The notes below the pieces were generated by a model that worked only from the letters and a program-made list of their open reading frames with translations, was not told the origin of the DNA and did not search any database. This document shows positions 62,057 through 64,000 of a stretch of 64,000 nt of DNA, piece by piece (position 1 is the stretch's first letter; each line of letters begins with the position of its first letter). This stretch comes from Jeotgalicoccus sp. Its GTDB lineage: Bacteria > Bacillota > Bacilli > Staphylococcales > Salinicoccaceae. The stretch spans positions 230,532-294,531 of the forward strand of contig DONT01000004.1 of the NCBI GenBank assembly GCA_003513765.1, read 5' to 3'. Made by a program: the position numbers and the translations under genes.

Positions 62057-63403
62057 ATGGCTTTTGAAGGTCTTGGAGAACGACTGCAGTCCACGATGGA
62101 CCGCATAAAAGGTAAAGGTAAAGTGACTGAATCTGACGTTAAATTAATGATGCGCGAAGTACGTCTGGCACTGCTTGAAGCCGACGTTAACTTTAAAGTT
62201 GTGAAGCAGTTCGTCAACGACGTTAAAGAACGCGCTTTAGGTTCGGATGTCATGACAAGTTTAACACCCGGTCAGCAGGTCATTAAAATCGTGCAGGAAG
62301 AGTTAACATCACTGATGGGCGGAGAAAATCAGAAGATTAATCTGTCTCAGAAACCGCCGACAGTCATCATGATGGTCGGTTTGCAAGGTGCAGGTAAAAC
62401 AACGACAGCAGGGAAACTTGCACTGCACCTGCGTAAAAAACACAATAAGCGTCCACTCTTAGTAGCGGGAGATATTTATCGTCCGGCAGCAATCGATCAG
62501 CTCGAGACAGTCGGCAAGCAGATTGATATACCGGTATTCTCGCTCGGTGATCAGGTTAAACCTGAAGAAATAGCGACGAAAGCACTGGCACATGCAAAAG
62601 AAGAACACCTGGATACCGTAATTATCGATACGGCAGGACGTCTGCACATCGATGAAGCGCTGATGAACGAACTGAAAAATGTCAAAGACATTGCTAATCC
62701 TGATGAAATTATGCTTGTTGTCGACTCGATGACAGGTCAGGATGCGGTTAACGTCGCAGAAAGCTTTAATGAGCTGCTTAATATTACCGGAGTGACACTG
62801 ACTAAGCTCGATGGTGATACACGAGGCGGGGCAGCACTGTCAATCCGTTCCGTGACACAGAAACCGATTAAATTTATCGGGGTTTCAGAGAAGATGGACG
62901 GACTGGAAGCATTCCATCCGGAACGCATGGCTTCACGCATACTCGGTATGGGTGACGTGCTTTCTATTATTGAAAAAGCACAGGACAATGTGAACGAAGA
63001 CGAGCAGAAAGCACTCGAGAAAAAACTTAAGGACTCAAGCTTTACGCTGGATGACTTCCTAAGCCAGATGGACCAGGTGAAAACATTGGGACCGCTTGAT
63101 GATCTCTTAAAAATGATGCCGGGCGCCAACAAAATTAAAGGACTCGATAAAATGCAGTTCTCGGGCAAGGAAATTGACCACGTCCAGGCGATTATCCGTT
63201 CGATGACTCTCGATGAGCGCGAGCATCCGGAAAAACTGAACGCCAGCCGTAAAAAGCGTATTGCAAAAGGTTCCGGCCGTTCACTGCAGGAAATCAACCG
63301 CCTGCTGAAACAATTTAACGATATGAAGAAAATGATGAAACAGATGACCAGCGGTAAAAAGAAAGGCAAGAATCCGTTTGGCGGCATGGGTCTTCCATTT
63401 TAA
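62057..63403 (+). CDS. ffh: Signal recognition particle protein Ffh
   Basis: A 448-residue SRP54 homologue. The N domain is about 1-90, the G domain has GLQGAGKTT (108-116), DTAGRLHIDEALM and TKLDGDTRGG, and the methionine-rich M domain (about 300-448) binds signal peptides and SRP RNA, ending KNPFGGMGLPF. AAGGAGGA precedes the ATG. A hairpin follows. Confidence 0.98.
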   Translation: MAFEGLGERLQSTMDRIKGKGKVTESDVKLMMREVRLALLEADVNFKVVKQFVNDVKERALGSDVMTSLTPGQQVIKIVQEELTSLMGGENQKINLSQKPPTVIMMVGLQGAGKTTTAGKLALHLRKKHNKRPLLVAGDIYRPAAIDQLETVGKQIDIPVFSLGDQVKPEEIATKALAHAKEEHLDTVIIDTAGRLHIDEALMNELKNVKDIANPDEIMLVVDSMTGQDAVNVAESFNELLNITGVTLTKLDGDTRGGAALSIRSVTQKPIKFIGVSEKMDGLEAFHPERMASRILGMGDVLSIIEKAQDNVNEDEQKALEKKLKDSSFTLDDFLSQMDQVKTLGPLDDLLKMMPGANKIKGLDKMQFSGKEIDHVQAIIRSMTLDEREHPEKLNASRKKRIAKGSGRSLQEINRLLKQFNDMKKMMKQMTSGKKKGKNPFGGMGLPF

Positions 63404-63410
63404 AATAAAA

Positions 63411-63448
63411 AACACACATGTAAAGAATAAACTCTTTACATGTGTGTT
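63411..63448 (+). terminator. 16-bp hairpin after ffh
   Basis: AACACACATGTAAAGA (63411-63426) pairs perfectly with TCTTTACATGTGTGTT (63433-63448). The plus-strand tail (GTCGTTTGG) is a poor T tract, so termination may be incomplete. Its right arm contains the -35 box of the next promoter. Confidence 0.7.
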
Positions 63449-63463
63449 GTCGTTTGGTATGAT
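63435..63463 (+). promoter_or_regulatory. Promoter of rpsP
   Basis: TTTACA (63435-63440), a 17-bp spacer and TATGAT (63458-63463). The -35 lies in the right arm of the ffh hairpin. Confidence 0.72.
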
Positions 63464-63502
63464 AAATAAGTCGAAAAGAAGTATAGAGAGGAGTTTTCAC
63501 AC

Positions 63503-63778
63503 ATGGCAGTAAAAATTAGATTAACTCGTATGGGTTCTAAAAGAAATCCTTTCTACCGTATCGTAGTTGCGGATGCACGCAGCCCGAGAGATGGTAGAAT
63601 CATCGAACAAATCGGTTCATATAACCCGGTTTCAAAATCTGAAGATAACGTTGTATTAGACAACGAAAAAGCGTTAGAGTGGTTACAGCAAGGTGCTAAA
63701 CCAAGCGACACTGTACGTAATATTTTCAGTGACAAAGGCATCATGGAACAGTTCCACAATGCTAAATTCGGGAAATAA
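63503..63778 (+). CDS. rpsP: 30S ribosomal protein S16
   Basis: A 91-residue S16 protein with the family opening VKIRLTRMGSKRNPFYRIVV and RDGRIIEQIGSYNP. GAGAGGAG lies upstream of the ATG. It heads the rpsP-khpA-rimM-trmD-rplS type operon, of which only the first two genes lie in the window. Confidence 0.98.
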   Translation: MAVKIRLTRMGSKRNPFYRIVVADARSPRDGRIIEQIGSYNPVSKSEDNVVLDNEKALEWLQQGAKPSDTVRNIFSDKGIMEQFHNAKFGK

Positions 63779-63783
63779 TTCCG

Positions 63784-64000
63784 ATGGACAAATTACTTCA
63801 AACAATTCTTGAACCGATGCTGGATTATCCGGAAGCACTCATCATTAACCGTGATGAGACGCCGCATAAAGTTTCGTATAAAATAAGCGTACATGAATCC
63901 GATGTCGGACGAATAATCGGCCGCGGCGGCCGTTTTATTAAAGCGCTCCGCATTGTAGTTTCAAACGCTGACAGAGACGCGTCAAAGAAAGTGTTTGTTG
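63784..64000 (+). CDS. khpA: KH-domain RNA-binding protein KhpA (partial)
   Basis: The first 72 codons of a KH-domain protein (KhpA/YlqC), cut by the window end. It begins MDKLLQTILEPMLDYPEAL, and the KH GxxG loop is GRIIGRGGRFIKALR near residues 46-60. KhpA with KhpB binds many RNAs and affects division and cell size in streptococci. It starts 5 bp after rpsP, the conserved position before rimM. Confidence 0.92.
   Translation, partial: MDKLLQTILEPMLDYPEALIINRDETPHKVSYKISVHESDVGRIIGRGGRFIKALRIVVSNADRDASKKVFV

Noticed and set aside
62737..63387. 216-codon open frame on the minus strand inside ffh
   Set aside because: It is antisense to the conserved ffh gene and shows no start signal or known domain.

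Overview
The window is 64 kb of low-to-medium GC Firmicute chromosome, almost certainly from Staphylococcaceae and most likely from Jeotgalicoccus. Two things point there. The backbone gene order (ylbP-bshC-mraZ-rsmH-ftsL-pbp1-mraY-murD-divIB-ftsA-ftsZ-pgeF-ylmE-sepF-ylmG-ylmH-divIVA-ileS-lspA-rluD-pyr, then gmk-rpoZ-coaBC-priA-fmt-rsmB-prpC-prkC-rsgA-rpe-thiN-rpmB, then yloU-fakA-sdaAB-sdaAA-recG-fapR-plsX-fabD-fabG-acpP-rnc-smc-ftsY-ylxM-ffh-rpsP-khpA) is the staphylococcal/bacillar core. The 422-residue CYP152 P450 at 39498-40766 matches, as I recall it, the terminal-alkene-forming fatty acid decarboxylase OleT of Jeotgalicoccus sp. ATCC 8456, including F79, H85, R245 and C365. Genus assignment is inference; no search could be run.

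Layout: 1-213 holds a three-copy 41-bp tandem repeat and a terminator. 214-16401 is the division and cell-wall (dcw) cluster, begun by back-to-back promoters for ylbP and bshC and by a MraZ operator. 16402-20777 is a T-box-controlled ileS with lspA and rluD. 20778-28058 is a pyrimidine operon behind one PyrR attenuator; it carries pyrK-pyrD (class 1B) and lacks carAB. 28150-29880 is rqcH on the minus strand. 30011-39432 carries nucleotide, CoA, replication-restart, formylation and rRNA methylation genes, ending with the PrpC/PrkC phosphatase-kinase pair. 39433-41155 is an inserted block: oleT with its own promoter and terminator, and a convergent rhodanese. 41252-44459 returns to the core (rsgA, rpe, thiN, a DUF554 membrane protein, rpmB). 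44775-45856 is a second accessory pair, a small membrane coiled-coil protein and an SPFH/prohibitin protein. 46105-51713 is yloU-fakA-sdaAB-sdaAA-recG. 51740-52751 holds a class A sortase and an intergenic region with a second 41-bp repeat. 52752-64000 is the FapR-controlled lipid synthesis operon followed by rnc, smc, ftsY, ylxM, ffh, rpsP and a truncated khpA.

Together the genes cover peptidoglycan synthesis and septation, isoleucyl-tRNA charging, lipoprotein processing, de novo UMP synthesis, ribosome rescue and quality control, CoA synthesis, Ser/Thr signalling, fatty acid uptake and synthesis, chromosome condensation and SRP targeting. Regulation can be read from the DNA at several points: MraZ GTGG repeats, an ileS T-box, the PyrR attenuator, and a FapR box. 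The unusual content is the OleT locus, the accessory insertions at otherwise conserved junctions, and the absence of carAB, def and rlmN from places where staphylococcal or bacillar relatives keep them.
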